A DNA stretch of 64,000 nt from Echinostoma caproni (GCA_900618425.1 UZAN01039468.1:52207-116206); one strand, 5' to 3'. Shown: positions 1-12,983, counted from the first letter of the stretch. Numbers and translations: made by a program. The notes: generated by a model from the letters alone, not told the origin.

Positions 1-1131
1 ACAGGTAAACTCGACTCCAAATACACTTTGTGGTGAGGGTCTATTTTTATCAGCCGTTAAATTCGAATGACACAGAAATGGAATGGGAACCTATTGGAAA
101 TCGTCAAACATGATCAAATTCTTAAAAGGCTTTTTCCTGCTGCATAAACTGGTTCAATTGGTTGGCATCCAAGGAATCCAAATGCATTGGAACGCTTCCA
201 AATGTATTTTATACGTCCAGCAATGTTTACAACCACCGATTACCGGCAAAGAATAGTTGCTTCATTTGTATATATATAGGCTCTGGTATATCTCTTCCAG
301 GCTTTGGTTCGACCAGAGATTCGACCACCTGGTAAGGTTGTTGTTAGTTGAGGATAGCAGCAACATCATTTTTTCATGATTCACATGAGTAGTCAGTCAT
401 ATTCCAGGGCAGATTGTGTTTCTTATTTCTCTGTTTCCCGTTCATTGCGTCTCGTGTATTTTGCCTGAGACAACACCTGTCGTGTCTGGCACTTGCTGCA
501 ATCACGCAATATAAGATAAACTGGTTTTGAATTATCCAAAGTTTCCATGTGAATCATAGTAGTTAATATTTGAGGCCCTATACTTGGGAGCAGAAAAGTG
601 ATGCCAACCTTACCGATATTGGGGTATTTTTAACAGAACGTAATAGAAAAGTGCTACCAAAGCAGAAAATGTATCACTAATGAGAGCTCACATGCATTGT
701 TCCAACTCAAAGCCACCTGAATTGACAGATAAGAGGAAGCGGTGAAAGAGTTTGCTGAGCGTATTTCAGGATGCACGAGTTTGTGAAATCGTTTAACTAG
801 TCTTAATAAAGATGAATTGCGCATTGCTTCAAAAGCTTAGAAACAGAGCAAAAATACCGTCTCACTCGATCCGCGTTGGATGGAGGGCATACTTGTCGTC
901 ATAATCCCAGCTGAGTTACACAGAGAGCGAAAAGATTGCTCAGTGCGTTTCTGAATGAAAAAAATGCCGTGAGCTTTCCCTCACTTTAGCAAAACCTTTT
1001 ACCCATTTATCCTCCACTTATTAACCAGTCCACTTCATAATACTAATGGGTCTTTTATTATGCTTAAGGCGAGTGTTCCCCCGAGATGTGATGACAATTG
1101 GGTGAGCAGTCCGAAACAAAAATGAGTTAAG
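1..1131. other. Non-coding stretch, nothing recognised
   Basis: I see no splice-bounded exon, RNA gene or named repeat here. Open frames are short and occur on both strands, as expected for AT-rich intergenic or intronic DNA. Confidence 0.5.
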
Positions 1132-1176
1132 AAATTTTAGAGATCTCAAGAAACTGAAACAAGCTTTTCCCGTGAT

Positions 1177-1260
1177 AAATTTGAAAAGAGAAGCCAGTAT
1201 AGCAACGTTGCACGATTTATGTCCTGGACGATTTCGCTGCATCTCAGTTGGTGCCTACTG
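1177..1260 (+). repeat. Left arm of 84-bp inverted repeat
   Basis: This is the reverse complement of 1470-1553 with three mismatches. It lies inside the PLE-bearing insertion, so the locus could fold into a long hairpin. Confidence 0.85.
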
Positions 1261-1469
1261 CAGACAAATACAATGTTTATATATGGTTTGGGAATGAATC
1301 ACAAAATAAACACTTATAAATGAGGGGGGAGGTGTCACCAAGGCAAAGCCAAGGTTATCAGTAGTAAAAGTCACTCGAAATGCTTTCTCGCGATCCACGA
1401 GGTGTTGCGTCATCAACACGTGCTTGGCTATCGATGAGTTTGATGGTTTGTTAGCACGGTTATTACCAG

Positions 1470-1553
1470 CAGTAGGCACCAGTTGAGATGCAGCGAAATC
1501 GTCCAGGACATAAATCGTGCAATGTTGCTATACTGGCTTCTCTTTTCAAATTT
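1470..1553 (-). repeat. Right arm of 84-bp inverted repeat
   Basis: Partner of 1177-1260. Its outer end overlaps the start of the right-hand 14-bp direct repeat, so the arm reaches the insertion boundary. Confidence 0.85.
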
Positions 1554-1561
1554 TAGAGATC

Positions 1562-1830
1562 GTTATTTAAAATAAACTGCAAAATTTTTCAAAGTAGATT
1601 GGTATGAGGAAAACAGAAATTTTAAAAAGGTTTTCAAATTAGAAAATAATTATTGTCATCCTGCAAAAGACTGATGAGGATTACTGCCGTTTCTGTAGTG
1701 TATTCAAACTTACAAATAAATAAATTTCTTATTATCCCAATTATAATTGATTTTAAGCTTACGAGCGCCAATTCGCAAGTATTAATTCAGCTTCGCGTGA
1801 CATTAATTAGACGCTATTCGTTTGAAATGT
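1562..1830. other. Non-coding stretch, nothing recognised
   Basis: AT-rich sequence with only short, unsupported open frames. Confidence 0.5.
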
Positions 1831-1900
1831 TGGTGGCGATGCTCAAGTGGTAAGGTCATCAAATTAACCATTTAGAGATACTGATTTCAAGCCCCACTAC
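1831..1900 (+). repeat. tRNA-like segment, probable SINE head
   Basis: GGTGGCGATGCTCAAGTGGT resembles the 5' half and A box of a Leu/Ser-type tRNA. GATTTCAAGCC at about 1883-1893 sits where a B box (GGTTCGANTCC) would be but is degenerate. The acceptor and anticodon arms do not pair well enough for a functional tRNA, so a tRNA-derived repeat is the better reading. Confidence 0.35.
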
Positions 1901-2084
1901 TTTGCTTTTTCCTCCTGGGAGTCTTTGCACGGCCGTGATCCATTTCCTCAAAGTTTATTCAACAATTCTATATATTCAATAAACAAGAAATGAAGTGAAA
2001 ACATTTATGTATGGAATGTTTGTGTAATTGTGAAGTGCACTGACGAGATGTTTCATTGTACTGGGACTAGTGCACAACAAACTA

Positions 2085-2200
2085 CGTAAACTAACTAGTT
2101 CATTCGTGGTTTGATCCCCTCACTCGGCGACAAAAATGTCAGTATCTGCTGGTAATGAGCCCCAATAAGGAGAAAGCATTTGTCCAATGCTATTGATTGA
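2085..2200 (+). repeat. Degenerate SINE (family A) with broken hammerhead
   Basis: A B-box-like GGTTTGATCCC at 2108-2118 is followed by a diverged copy of the family A body: CTGGTAATGAG, a C-rich/G-rich pair, GAAAG, then GTCCAATGC. It lines up with the better hammerhead at 7926-7963, but the CUGANGA box is split by three extra bases and GAAAC is altered, so the ribozyme should be dead. Confidence 0.45.
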
Positions 2201-5200
2201 TTTTTCAAATTAACTGTTCCAGCACTTAATCCTTAAATTGTGCTTTAATATATGGTTCTGATGAAAAAACCATGAATAATCAGAATGAATTACATAGTTC
2301 AATACGGAAAAAGCCTAAGGCTAATGTGATTTCATGGTTTTTTAAAGTGCAAAATAGAGTATTTACACCGGCGAGCGATTATTCTTGTTTTCACGGTTTT
2401 CATTATCAAATATAACTCAAAACTCAACAGTTACATCTTTTATTCACGTTTTCTGTTTCCACTGCGCCAACTTCCCTCATGTTTCCTCTCTAGCATAGAA
2501 TTGCCCGCGTACAGATAACCGAGTTTTCGGATAGTCTCACACGGCCCACAGTTGCCGTTGATTTTTGTCTTTAGATTTTCTACTGACATTTAGGAGTTTC
2601 TTAGGCAAACTCTCCCCGGGGATGGGGAAACCTGGTATGATTGACGTGAAACAATCGTTCGCGGACTAGAGGCGTGGAATTCTTACTAATTAACATCAAG
2701 CTGAAAAGTGCCGTACAGTAAGAGATAACAACAGCGATTTGTTGCAGATGAATGGTTTCTGTTGTTTAGGAAATATTCAGAAATAAAAAGTACTTACCAA
2801 ACATTCGAGAGGTCTTTTATGCCAATAAGCTTGATTAAATGATTAAGCATTTGGACGTTTGATCAGTTCCGCAGAATTTTATTTCAGCACAAAGGATCGT
2901 GATCGTACCGTTTTATTTAGTCTATGCAAAACCAGCCCTCAGTGTACAGTTGGAACGGCTNCTGTTCAAAATTGTGTAATGTTGTGCAAACGTTACTTAC
3001 TCTTTCTCTGTTTGTGGAACTATCACGGTTTTTAAAGTACTATGGGGCCTTGCTTACGCGTTGAACCGCTACAGGTTCTATAAAAAGAGTTACAAGGCCA
3101 CATTGAAACTTAGATATTTTCACGTTTAACTACGGACCCGGTCTGATGTGACGTTCATCAAGTGGCTCGTGTAATTTAAAAGGACTACCATTAAAATATC
3201 TATCTGTCATCAATTCAAATTCATATATGTAGAATATATAGTCATATTTTTTCGCCCGATTGCTCTTCTGTATGTTGTCTCGACACACTATTCACGAGTG
3301 GTCTTTGATTACATGTTGAAATAAACGTACTATCCGACCATAATTGTCAACTACTCATTTCCTTGAATAGAAACAAACTTCACGAACTAGTCAATTGTAT
3401 GCAGTAATAGTGGGATAGATATGAGTTGTTTTTCAATAGTCTTCGTAAAAAAGATCTTTGAAGATCCGGAGGTTGAATACTGCAGTTTTAGTTATTTCGG
3501 TATGCAACTGAACACGACTGTAACAAGTTAACTATTTGTCAATATATGTTTCATCGCATTTAGAATTCAAATAGGTTGCACGAGAGTAATCACACACATA
3601 CACACAGTTGTTTTGCTCTTAAACACGTTTCATTCTGATGTGATTCTATTTGTTATACAAAAAAATGCGATTTTAGTTAATAACCGTTGAAGCAATTGAT
3701 CGGTTTATCGGTAGTAGATATGCACGTAAACTCTAGAAAATTCACATGTTAGAACATAGATGCGGGACATGTGATGAAACATCATCATTGGTGGTTACAC
3801 AGCGTGTATTCGTGTGCATTCAGTTGTACGTGAGTTCTTGTTTGAAGGATGAGTCAGTCAGTCATATGAATGTGAGTTTGCGCCTTTATTTAAGATGTCT
3901 GTTTCCGTTGTTGTAACTACTGGAATTCCTTCATCCTATCTTCTTCCAATCAGCTTCTCGCGATATGCGTGAATGATAGAATGTCATCGGTTTCATTGTG
4001 AATCACATACTTCATGAGACTAGGGTGTTGCGGCGTAGTTTCCCCCCTAAAGAAGCTGTCACTGATCCGTTAGAATAAACAATAAGGGTTCAGTGTCAAG
4101 CTGACAAACATAAATTGCCCACTACAGCAACAGCCTCGGAAAATGTGCATTGCTTTTCATCACGAACGATGCTCACGTAGTGGGTGCTTGCATCTGCGAA
4201 TGACTCCGTCAAATGAAATGTAACTGTTCGTCAAAAAGAACTGTAACGGGATAGAGAACATATCAGGTACTTCTATTCATTTTGATAGGACCCTTTTGGA
4301 TCCGTTAGATGAGAAACCACGTTGGAGATGACAAGGAACTTTGGTTTGTTTCACTTATTTTCTTCACACAGGTGATTTACAACCAGTGGATTATTCCGAT
4401 CTGCCGAATTAGTACTTTTAATCCTTGTTTGGGAAGAAAAATTACTCTCCGCTTTGGCAATAATTCAACTTGACATTACGTTTTTCACATAATTAGCATT
4501 TTTGTCGGAATCACTTGAAAACTGAATACAATTGATAATATATCCTCAAGCCAATACACGGTGCACAAGACTCAACCGCGGCGCGAAACGGCAAAGTGCA
4601 TTCTAGTCCTCGAGATTTGTAAAACTCCACTGAACCCAGGATTTGTGGAAATAGGGTTACAGAGGGCAAACCTGATTTGTGTAAGTGACTCCCCGCTGGC
4701 TTATCTGAACGTGTGTTGTGGATAAATTGGAGCCGTTGTGCATTCATCAGGTCCAATCGAATCTCGGTCCGACGAGGACGAAGAAGCATTTCAATGTTTT
4801 TATTCAATTTAGGTGTCCGAAGTTGAATTTATGCTGATGTGTTGCCTGCAGTGAATGCTGTGTCTATTGAGAGTCATTCGATATGATATTTTCATTTTTT
4901 TAAATAATGTGGTATTGTTCTGTGAGAAACAAGGTTTGAGCCTAGAATATTATGCACAACCACAACAAAAGAATTAGGCTGTGCTTCAATAAAGATAACT
5001 CGGTAACTAAGTGAAAATTGAGTGATGCATGAGTTTCACAAACCATCGAATTATCTTGGCTTGCAGTAAACTACTAATTGGAATTAGGTCTTCTTAGAAC
5101 CATCGTTGTATTCCAGTATCCCGTTTTTGGTTTTCTTTTTCAACGACTACAATACCCTGAACAACTAGACGTCATATGCTCGACACTCGCATTCTTGCGT

Positions 5201-7742
5201 ATCACGTGACGACTTAAGTGCAAAGTAGTGAGAAAATCACATCCGTATTTTGCAGGATCATGCAATAGTCGACTGTGAATCGTTTATCATACTGTCACCG
5301 TTGACCATTCAGAAAAATAGTCTTTTCTAGTTTCCCCGAACACTTCAATTGACTGACTTGTCGTGTGCAAAAATGATTGTTTATTCGACAAAATTTGTTG
5401 CGTTTTTCTTCTTACAGACCCCGTGTACACAGTGTGGGCATAACGTGAGATGTCATTTACTTAACTCAGGTTTTGGTGGCCCCAATCACATTTGACTGAG
5501 GCCTATGCGGTGTAATGTGCCCAAGAATGAATTGTCCCCGGCGTAGTCAGTTTGTCAGGTTGACACGTGCAATTTGCAAGGATTCATACAATTATTATGT
5601 TTGTCACAAGGTTGGTTAGATCTTTAAATTAGCAAATGAAATCCTGTCTCATTTTTTATTCAAGACAGAAAACGTCTACGGAGGATCCATCACTGAAGAG
5701 TTCAAGCTATTGAAATAATCAATTTTAGTTTGGATTTTGTGTAAAAGGTTGATCGACAGGATAATTGATTGTTGCTATTATTTAGACACAAAACAGTTGA
5801 GGAAGGTGAGCACCAGAGTGAAAACGGCATAAATGTACTGCATTTCGGTTAACAGTGAGCTCCAATGAAAATAAAATCAGTTACGTGTTTCTATGAAAGT
5901 TATACTCAGCCATTTGTGTTTCTTTCAGTACAATATTTTTCAAAACTGCTATGCCTTTGGAACCAAAAGAACAGTTCATAACGAGAGTCTGCACAAATCA
6001 ATATCCAATACTACTGAAGTGAGGTAGATTATGTTGGAACCCTCCCAGAAAAAAGGTTCTAAGTTTCTCGGGCACAATGACAGAAACTACTTATTATAAG
6101 GAGAGGGCAGTACACTGCGAAAGATAATATTAATAATATAATACCTCAATTCCGTTTCCTGGTTTCGAGTATCCACATTGGCCTTCTGTACGCAATTGCT
6201 ACCATGATGAGCTAGATAATCTTAAGCAACTGCCGATCGTTCACAGTCCAGATTAAAAAACTTAGTAAACACGATTTGGTATGAACTTGTTTTCTACTAA
6301 TGTCCTCACATATCGGTTCAACTATGCTGGATCAAACAATCAATTGTGTGTTCGGTGACCCAGGTGATTGAATACAAATTACTTTCAACCTGTAACCTGG
6401 GCACTTGTTTCTGCCCCGATTTCGAGGACTATGTACACAATAGCACCATGGTTGGATGGTTGGATTACTAGGACAATACCCTGGAAACCGATTGTCTCAG
6501 AAATATTTTATCCAGCCGAATAACAACGTGAAACAAGTTTATGAAGTTAAAGCAAAGCACATCATAATATAACTGAAGTACCATCTGAAAAAATCTATGC
6601 CGAAGGGTTCTGGCGCATTTTGAAAAAATAAACAATGTTATCAAAATGTTGGCTTTATTTCGATTTTCTTGGTTTGAAACATGTTTTCGCGATATAAAGT
6701 TCATTTAATCAAATGTCGTTTTATAAACGAAGAATTGTCATTAAACTGGGAAACCCCTCATTGGAAACGAATACTTATATGGGCAGGATTTTTCCAGTCC
6801 GGTTCTGTCATGTGGGTCACAAATCATTACACCTGAAGGCCATTTTGGTGTACCAAATTAATCTTTTGACCTTTATTCAAGGTCACATGTGTGCCATCAT
6901 CGTAGTTTGAACGAGACTGGTTGTTGTCTGGTTTCATCTTCCGTTGTCCTTATGTCTCTCACAAACGTAATGGTCAAATTATGTTTCCCCATAAAAGTGG
7001 ATTTCGTTCTATTTTTCCATCCTTACTTGTTCGGACATTTCTCAAGAATATTTGCCGAATACGAGCGCATTTTTACTATTTAAAAATACGCACATACTTC
7101 TCTCGTCAACTGATTTATTAGGCACCAATCAATTGCTTTTACATACAAATCGCATTTCCCTTGATTACAACAGAGATATTGCAGTTCGTCACTGGAACAA
7201 TCCTGAAGTTTCTAAAACGTATTCCAAATAAGATTTAGTAGAGTAAAATGGTGGTCATTTACTGACTGACATAACCGACAATGCCGGACAGCAATCTGAG
7301 CGACGCAGATGTGATCGATATGTGCATTTTGTCACATGCGATTATTGATGCAATAGCTTTCCTGGATCAATAAAATCTATCTTCCGTGGCACACCACACC
7401 CACGTTTCTGATTTGATGCTTTAGCAAAGAATTGCTTCAATGTTTAAATATTTTGGACAAATAGATCCTTTTGAAATGGGAATGACATCGGTCTAAAATA
7501 AAACGAGCCATACAGAATGAGAAGTCTTTGTTCCATATAAAGATTGTTCTACTTAGATAACAAAATTGCATATTACTGACATTAAAAGTGATGCAAAAAT
7601 TTCATTTAAATAATGCTGTTTTATTTGCAAAAAGTTGAATTCCTTTTTCTTCCGGAAAGAATGATTTTATTTCGGTTCCGGAAAACACCACTGAATTCAG
7701 TTTTTACCCTTCTGAATAAAAGCAAACATACGGCTTATTTTG
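2201..7742. other. Long stretch without recognised genes
   Basis: There are scattered short ORFs on both strands. The longest is a 98-codon minus-strand frame at 4511-4807 with no recognised domain and no clear splice sites; an old repeat is as likely as an exon. I see no tRNA, rRNA or transposase signature. Confidence 0.4.
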
Positions 7743-7812
7743 TCAGGACTCAGATCGCGAACTTTCGGTTTTTGACTTCAAAGCCCTACCTCTGAGCTCA
7801 ACGATAGACTGT
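7743..7812 (-). repeat. SINE family A head, tRNA-derived
   Basis: On the minus strand there is an A-box-like GAGCTCAGAGGTAGGGC, then GATCTGAGTCC as a degenerate B box, spaced as in a tRNA. The layout matches the head at 25640-25710. No hammerhead follows, so only the promoter head survives. It lies head to head with the plus-strand copy that begins about 50 bp away. Confidence 0.5.
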
Positions 7813-7861
7813 TATCATCTTGTGCGAATGACGGAATCAATTTTTACGGCGGCAAGCTTGA

Positions 7862-8120
7862 AATAGGCCATTCGATCGTTAAGAGGTACCAGGCACGCGG
7901 TTCGAGTCACAAAATGTGCACACTGCTGACGAGTCCCAAACAGGACGAAACAGCTATCCAGTGCTCTTTATCGGTTATCACAAACATTTCCATCGCATGT
8001 AAATGTATGAAATTGTGAGGAATCAACGAGCTCTCCAGGAGTGAAACCCACGCCCAGGAGTGCCTGGTGCCTTCTAACAACTGAATGGACTAATCCAAGT
8101 TTGCTACCGTAAAAATGTAC
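7862..8120 (+). repeat. SINE family A copy: B box, hammerhead ribozyme, tail
   Basis: The copy has a B box GGTTCGAGTCA at 7899-7909, then a hammerhead core at 7921-7963, then a body containing CTCTTTATCGGTTATC that recurs (inverted) at 25561-25580. The tail with AACCCACGCCCAGGAG and GGACTAATCCAAGTTTG recurs at 52.7 and 25.82 kb. Family members would be transcribed by RNA polymerase III from the internal tRNA-like promoter and reverse-transcribed by another element's enzyme. The A box is eroded. Confidence 0.7.
7921..7963 (+). ncRNA. Hammerhead ribozyme in SINE (all core bases present)
   Basis: The order of elements is stem I CACTG (7921-7925), core CTGACGA (7926-7932), stem II GTCC/GGAC closed over loop CAAACA (7933-7946), GAAA (7947-7950), a minimal stem III (CAGCTA), cleavage triplet ATC (7956-7958), and stem I return CAGTG (7959-7963). 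Every invariant core nucleotide of a type I hammerhead is present. Stem III is very short, as in the schistosome Sm-alpha ribozyme, and has a C-A mismatch where GTC would give C-G, so activity may be reduced. Confidence 0.8.
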
Positions 8121-11100
8121 AGTGTACATCGCCATTTCGATCAAAGAAATAATTGCAATTAAAAATCATTAATTATTTGTGCTAAACCACCAAATTTGGT
8201 TACCATAGCTGAACAATCACAGTTCAGTGTTTAATCGGTGTTTACACCTTATACACATAAAATTGTTAGTTGCTCGTCATTCAGTTCAAACGAGTTAGTG
8301 AGGCAAAACCTGGAACTAGGCGATAAATGCCAGCTAAATCCACAGCAACTCATATAGAACACATGTTCAACAGAAGATTTGATCAAAACAAATCAGTTGT
8401 TCACGTTTTGTCAGAACCGATCGAATCGGGAACGGTGTTATGAAACTTTTACCGGAAAGGAGAAAAAAATCATATTGTCAGTGAACTGTGCAGAGTGCAA
8501 ATATGAACTGATCGTGGGAACAACATCAACTCACTTTCGAACATTGCGATTTCGTAGGTTTTGACGTAAAAATCCTAGTTCCAAAGGCGGTACCCGGGTG
8601 ATAAAGCAACAATTGTCCATTGTGAAAGTTGGTAAAGAGATGGATCATGTATCTAACGAACCCAGCATCAACGTATATTCCAAGGNATTCCAAGGATTTT
8701 GGTTATTTTGTTGCATGTAAATGCCTTGATTGATAGCTAACCCGACACATTGCTCTCATCGTTTAGTGTACGGCAGACAGAGAATTATAAAAAAAGGGAA
8801 AAAGAGACAGTCACCACCATCAGCGTGTACATGACATCACTCAAGTTTTCAATTAAATGTTGACACCAAGCGTATCATTTCCATTTTATCGACCGAATCG
8901 CTTTTAGATTTTGATCAACAACATTGTGATTATCAAAACAAACAACATAATCTTGACTATATATCTGCAGTTTGAGGGGGTATAAAAATCTGTAAAATAA
9001 AAAAATGGTGCATGTTTCCCAACTTTTCCAGCTGCGGGGTTTATTTTATATCCCATCAAGTCATCGTGCGACTAGCTTGTAGGATGATTAGGTGGCTCAG
9101 AGAATCCACTTTTACAAGAAAATTATACCTAGGATTGATTTTTTTATTAAATAAATTGACTTACGCTATGCACAGTGTCCAAATAGGCTGTTTCTATGAC
9201 TTTTACAATAGTGTGTTCCAGCATTCCAGTTATTATACTCGTTTCCCCCGTGCATGAAGATTTGCACAATACACTGCTCGAATGGCAAAAGTTTTGATTG
9301 GTGGAACACCGATTGTTTTTCAAAAACAATTACTATTTAGAAGTGCATGCAAACCGTTGTTTGTGTTTGAAGTTGCCCTGCCAGTAGTGTCTAGTTGCAC
9401 GCAATTGTGCAGCATTGGTCAATCAGATTGACCTTCCCAAAAAACATCTTTATGTTATATGGTCGAGCATGGAGAAGGATTTTTGCCATGATTAATTTAT
9501 TTTAATAAATTATTCGTTCGAGAATATCGTCAGGGCAAGAACATAGCAAATATAAACTCTGTCCGTTTAAGGTGTAAATGTTTGGTATGTAGTCAACACG
9601 ATTATGGATGATCGTAAGAAAACGTGCGTAAAAACTATTTCCTGAACGTATGCAGGAAATCGCTTGTTTTTCAAGTCGAAATACACTCTTTTCGATCACA
9701 CGCTGAACCCATGTTAACCACGTTCGCGGTAGAGCTCAACAACATGGTTAACGAAACATGGGAAAGCGAATTGTATCACATTTTACAATAGTTTCGCAGG
9801 CGCAAGGGTTTTGAAATAATTCGAACAACGCACCGTTTTGGGGGATAGAACTGAATGGTAAAATAATTTCACATATACATCCTACCGATCACGTGTCTGA
9901 AGCGGATGAATTGTTTATCTGAATTATTTTTGAAACTATATTTGTCCGAAGGAAAATAATATACTGAAGCAAGATGCGCAACAATTTGTTCACATTTCAA
10001 GAGAATCGTTTTCGTAAACAGCAATACAAGCTATCTGAAATCATGCATTCAGAATAAGTGCCCGGCTGTAAAACGTAGAAAAATGGTTCAATGGAAAGAA
10101 AATCGAACGGTTAAACTTAGGCCTCCGTGCGTATGGTGCCACCCACAGCAGAATAGAGACATCACGTATTCTTCTTATACCCGTTTGTAAGCAGGTTGTT
10201 TGAGGCGCATTCGAAGTGTTTATATTCTGTTTTTCTGACATTCATTGGCGAGAGCCTTCTGGGACACAAGCAAAGTGTACAGTATTGCGACTTTGAGAAT
10301 ATTATAAGATAAATCAACAAGTGCAGAATTCAACGTTTTGATAGGTTTTCAGCGAGGGCTTATCTAACTCAAATCGATGCGGCAAGTTATACTTTACAGC
10401 TAAATCAGCCTAATTTTCTTTAAAATGCTTTCGTGCAACAAACCTGCAATGCGCATTGCCCTAGACACAATGGCTGTCCATGATATAATCATCTCAATGC
10501 GTAATAATCACCTCACTGACGATTGTACCCAGTCAGCTAATTGCATAAGAGGGTTGTTTTCAGTCTTGATGCTCAAGCAAAACAAATATTATTATTCAGA
10601 ATAGATATCGAAAACATCCGGTTCCGAACCACAGCGTTGTTCATTCGATGGACATAATGTGTGCTAGTTTCTGAAAATTGATAAAACAAAAATGGTTATC
10701 ACTTGCTCATTTGTGGAGGAAAATTAAATAAATTTGCAAACATGTGCTTATTCATTATTCTGACGTAAATGGTTTCATATTTCATGTCAAAAGTTCGTTG
10801 TTTCTTATAATCGGTCAAGCTTTTAAGAACGTAATTCCAGATGAATAAGAAGAAGTTGTATCGCAACTCGCATATACCTCCCTCAACATCTGAGGGCTAA
10901 GCACTCAGTTAAAAGTAGAACTTGTGTGAGAGATTATAGTTTGTCGGCCAGTAGTATGGAATTTATAAGAACATTAGCGGTACCCAGTTAAAATGTTTCC
11001 TTTATAATACCATTGTGTATGATATCGGTTTTCTTCATGTATTCAGAGGACTTCTGTTGGCATATGTGGAAATGAACATCAGTCCAAATCGCTCTCATGT

Positions 11101-12078
11101 TTGGAAATAACGGGACAACAATTGGTACGACTGAAACCATAAAATCCCGGTGGGAATCACTTCACAATGTAAAACATCACTGACAAAATGGTGGTGGATG
11201 GGTGGGCGGGGGGTGGGATATTTTGCCACTGGTAGTCATCTAAAGCCTGGTCTGCAAAGAACAACGCTCCATTTTGAACAAAAATTTGAACCGACACAGT
11301 TTGGTGATGATAACATTACACGCGTTCTGCTGATCAAAGCTACTTGTTGCACATAAAAAAACAGGTTTTTCTCATAATGTATTAATTTAGTCCATTAACA
11401 TAATAAAACAGACCGTACTGTCGAAACACAGTGTAGAACGTTTTGTAACTGAGTGAATAAATTGAAAACATTTGCACCTCTTAGGAAACCTTTGGTATTT
11501 TTATATTTAAAGGACGCAATAAACCGAAATAGGTATCACATCTATCTCTCCAAAATTCCCTCTTAAAATTGGAACGAATGGTACGGAGATATTTTGCAGA
11601 TTTCCTAAAAATCTCTGTCATGCTCAGAATTCAATATGATAGGTAGCTGTTTGAATTTTTTTTGAATATTTGTAAGTTGCTTACCTCGAAAATCTGATGT
11701 ATACCAATGTAATCATCTGGGAACGATACACGTATTTCCTTACACACAGTCAACTCCAACCAACCGCGATAGATTATTTCCTTGATTTCTTTCGAATGCC
11801 AATTTACAAAACATAGATTGATAATTTTGATCAGAATCTTACATTTTTATTTCTCCATGCAAAACGCTTATTAAATCATACAGATGTTTTCTGNCTAGTT
11901 ATGCCGTAAATACATACTGATTCGCCAATTTTACTATTTCCTCGATCTGATACCGCATTGTGGCTGCAGTTTCATATCAACAAATGACCATATGACGCGG
12001 AATTAGCGTATTGCTAGCTCATCAGTTGTGATGTTATGTGTAGACTTGGAGTTGCTGAGATAATCCAAAATAAAGCTA
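8121..12078. other. Long stretch without recognised genes
   Basis: I see only short unsupported ORFs on both strands. GGTGGTGGATGGGTGGGCGGGGGG near 11.19 kb is a local G-rich run. Nothing here supports an exon or RNA gene. Confidence 0.4.
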
Positions 12079-12983
12079 TCATTTGGCGGAAGGTAAACAC
12101 CCTTCAGGAGAGGTTTTTCGATCACGCCAGATGGTTAAGCAAGCGTACAACAATTTGGCGGTGCACTTGTTTATCAATATCGGAACGAATTCTTGCCGGA
12201 GATCTCTGTTTTCAAGCAAGGTTGGTATCTCTTTCAGCATGTGATATTCTACTTGTGTGTATATCACCCAGCATTATTTTATTTAATCCATGGCAAAACG
12301 TTTGCTATTTCCTATTAACCGTGTAGTAAATAAAACAAGCAGAGTCAAATCAACTGTTTCATAGCTCCAGTTCTCAGCTACTTTCACATCTATCTCTCTC
12401 AAAGTTACATGAACGCAAAAGCGGGGTTTCATGCTGCACACAATATCCAACAACATTTTAAACATTTTAAACATTTTAACTTGCGATCCATCACTGAAAA
12501 CTTGGGAAATATATAAATTAAGGAGTGAAATATTCACAGTTTGAGAACTGGGTCGTTCATCTTGATGAAGAGACCCCGCCGTTCATTGATACACCGATGT
12601 GGCATCGGTTCCGTTGGATGTTTTGTCGCACTACGTTCAGATAAAATGAGCCATGTCGGTTAGAGGGCTTAATGAATTTCAGAGGTGAAATGTCACGTAG
12701 AACGTCATCGAATAGATGGAACAGCATGCCAACCCAAAAACATCTTGGTTTTCTTCTGACGGGAATCGGAATAAGATACACCTGAGGAAACTTTCGGGGT
12801 TCATTCAAACAATAAGTTCGGTACTCTTAATCTTTTTCTTGCCAATACTACTGATAAATAATTATTAACCAGATGCTTTGTTTTCTTTTTGATCAGTCCC
12901 ACGTTTATGTTATCATAACCGGACCAATTCCCTTCCCGTAAACAATGCGATTTTGCATAGAAATTATCGTAGATTTTTCTCAC
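12079..12983 (-). CDS. Possible minus-strand exon cluster, unknown protein
   Basis: Four minus-strand open frames follow one another: 12983-12801, 12808-12557, 12537-12283 and 12267-12079. The second begins just upstream of a good acceptor (AAGTTTCCTCAG near 12780). After it the frame stays open for about 75 codons, including VYLIPIPVRRKPRCFWVGML and a Lys/Arg/Asn-rich end before a stop. The third follows another acceptor-like ATATATTTCCCAAG near 12493. No domain is recognised and donors are weak, so this could be chance or an old element. Confidence 0.25.
12453..12480. repeat. Short tandem repeat, 10-bp unit
   Basis: ACATTTTAAA is repeated almost three times. Confidence 0.8.

Larger units (their letters stand above)
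1132..1561 (-). mobile_element. PLE fragment with 84-bp inverted repeats and flanking direct repeats
   Basis: An insertion of about 402 bp is bracketed by an identical 14-bp direct repeat (AAATTTTAGAGATC at 1132-1145 and 1548-1561), a candidate target-site duplication. Inside it, 1177-1260 and 1470-1553 are near-perfect inverted repeats with three mismatches and a 209-bp spacer. The outer ends of the arms overlap the direct repeats by a few bases. The spacer, read on the minus strand from about 1479, encodes SSIAKHVLMTQHLVDREKAF, which matches the SSIAKH...KH region late in the GIY-YIG nuclease of the better-preserved PLE at 61.6-62.5 kb. It then runs out of frame, and a Leu-Pro-Trp-stop ending in another frame suggests an internal deletion. 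The arms themselves do not translate into recognised PLE sequence. Inverted organisation is known for PLE insertions. Confidence 0.6.

Noticed and set aside
1669..1700. Hammerhead-like CTGATGAG near 1.67 kb
   Set aside because: No stem II and no GAAA box follow.
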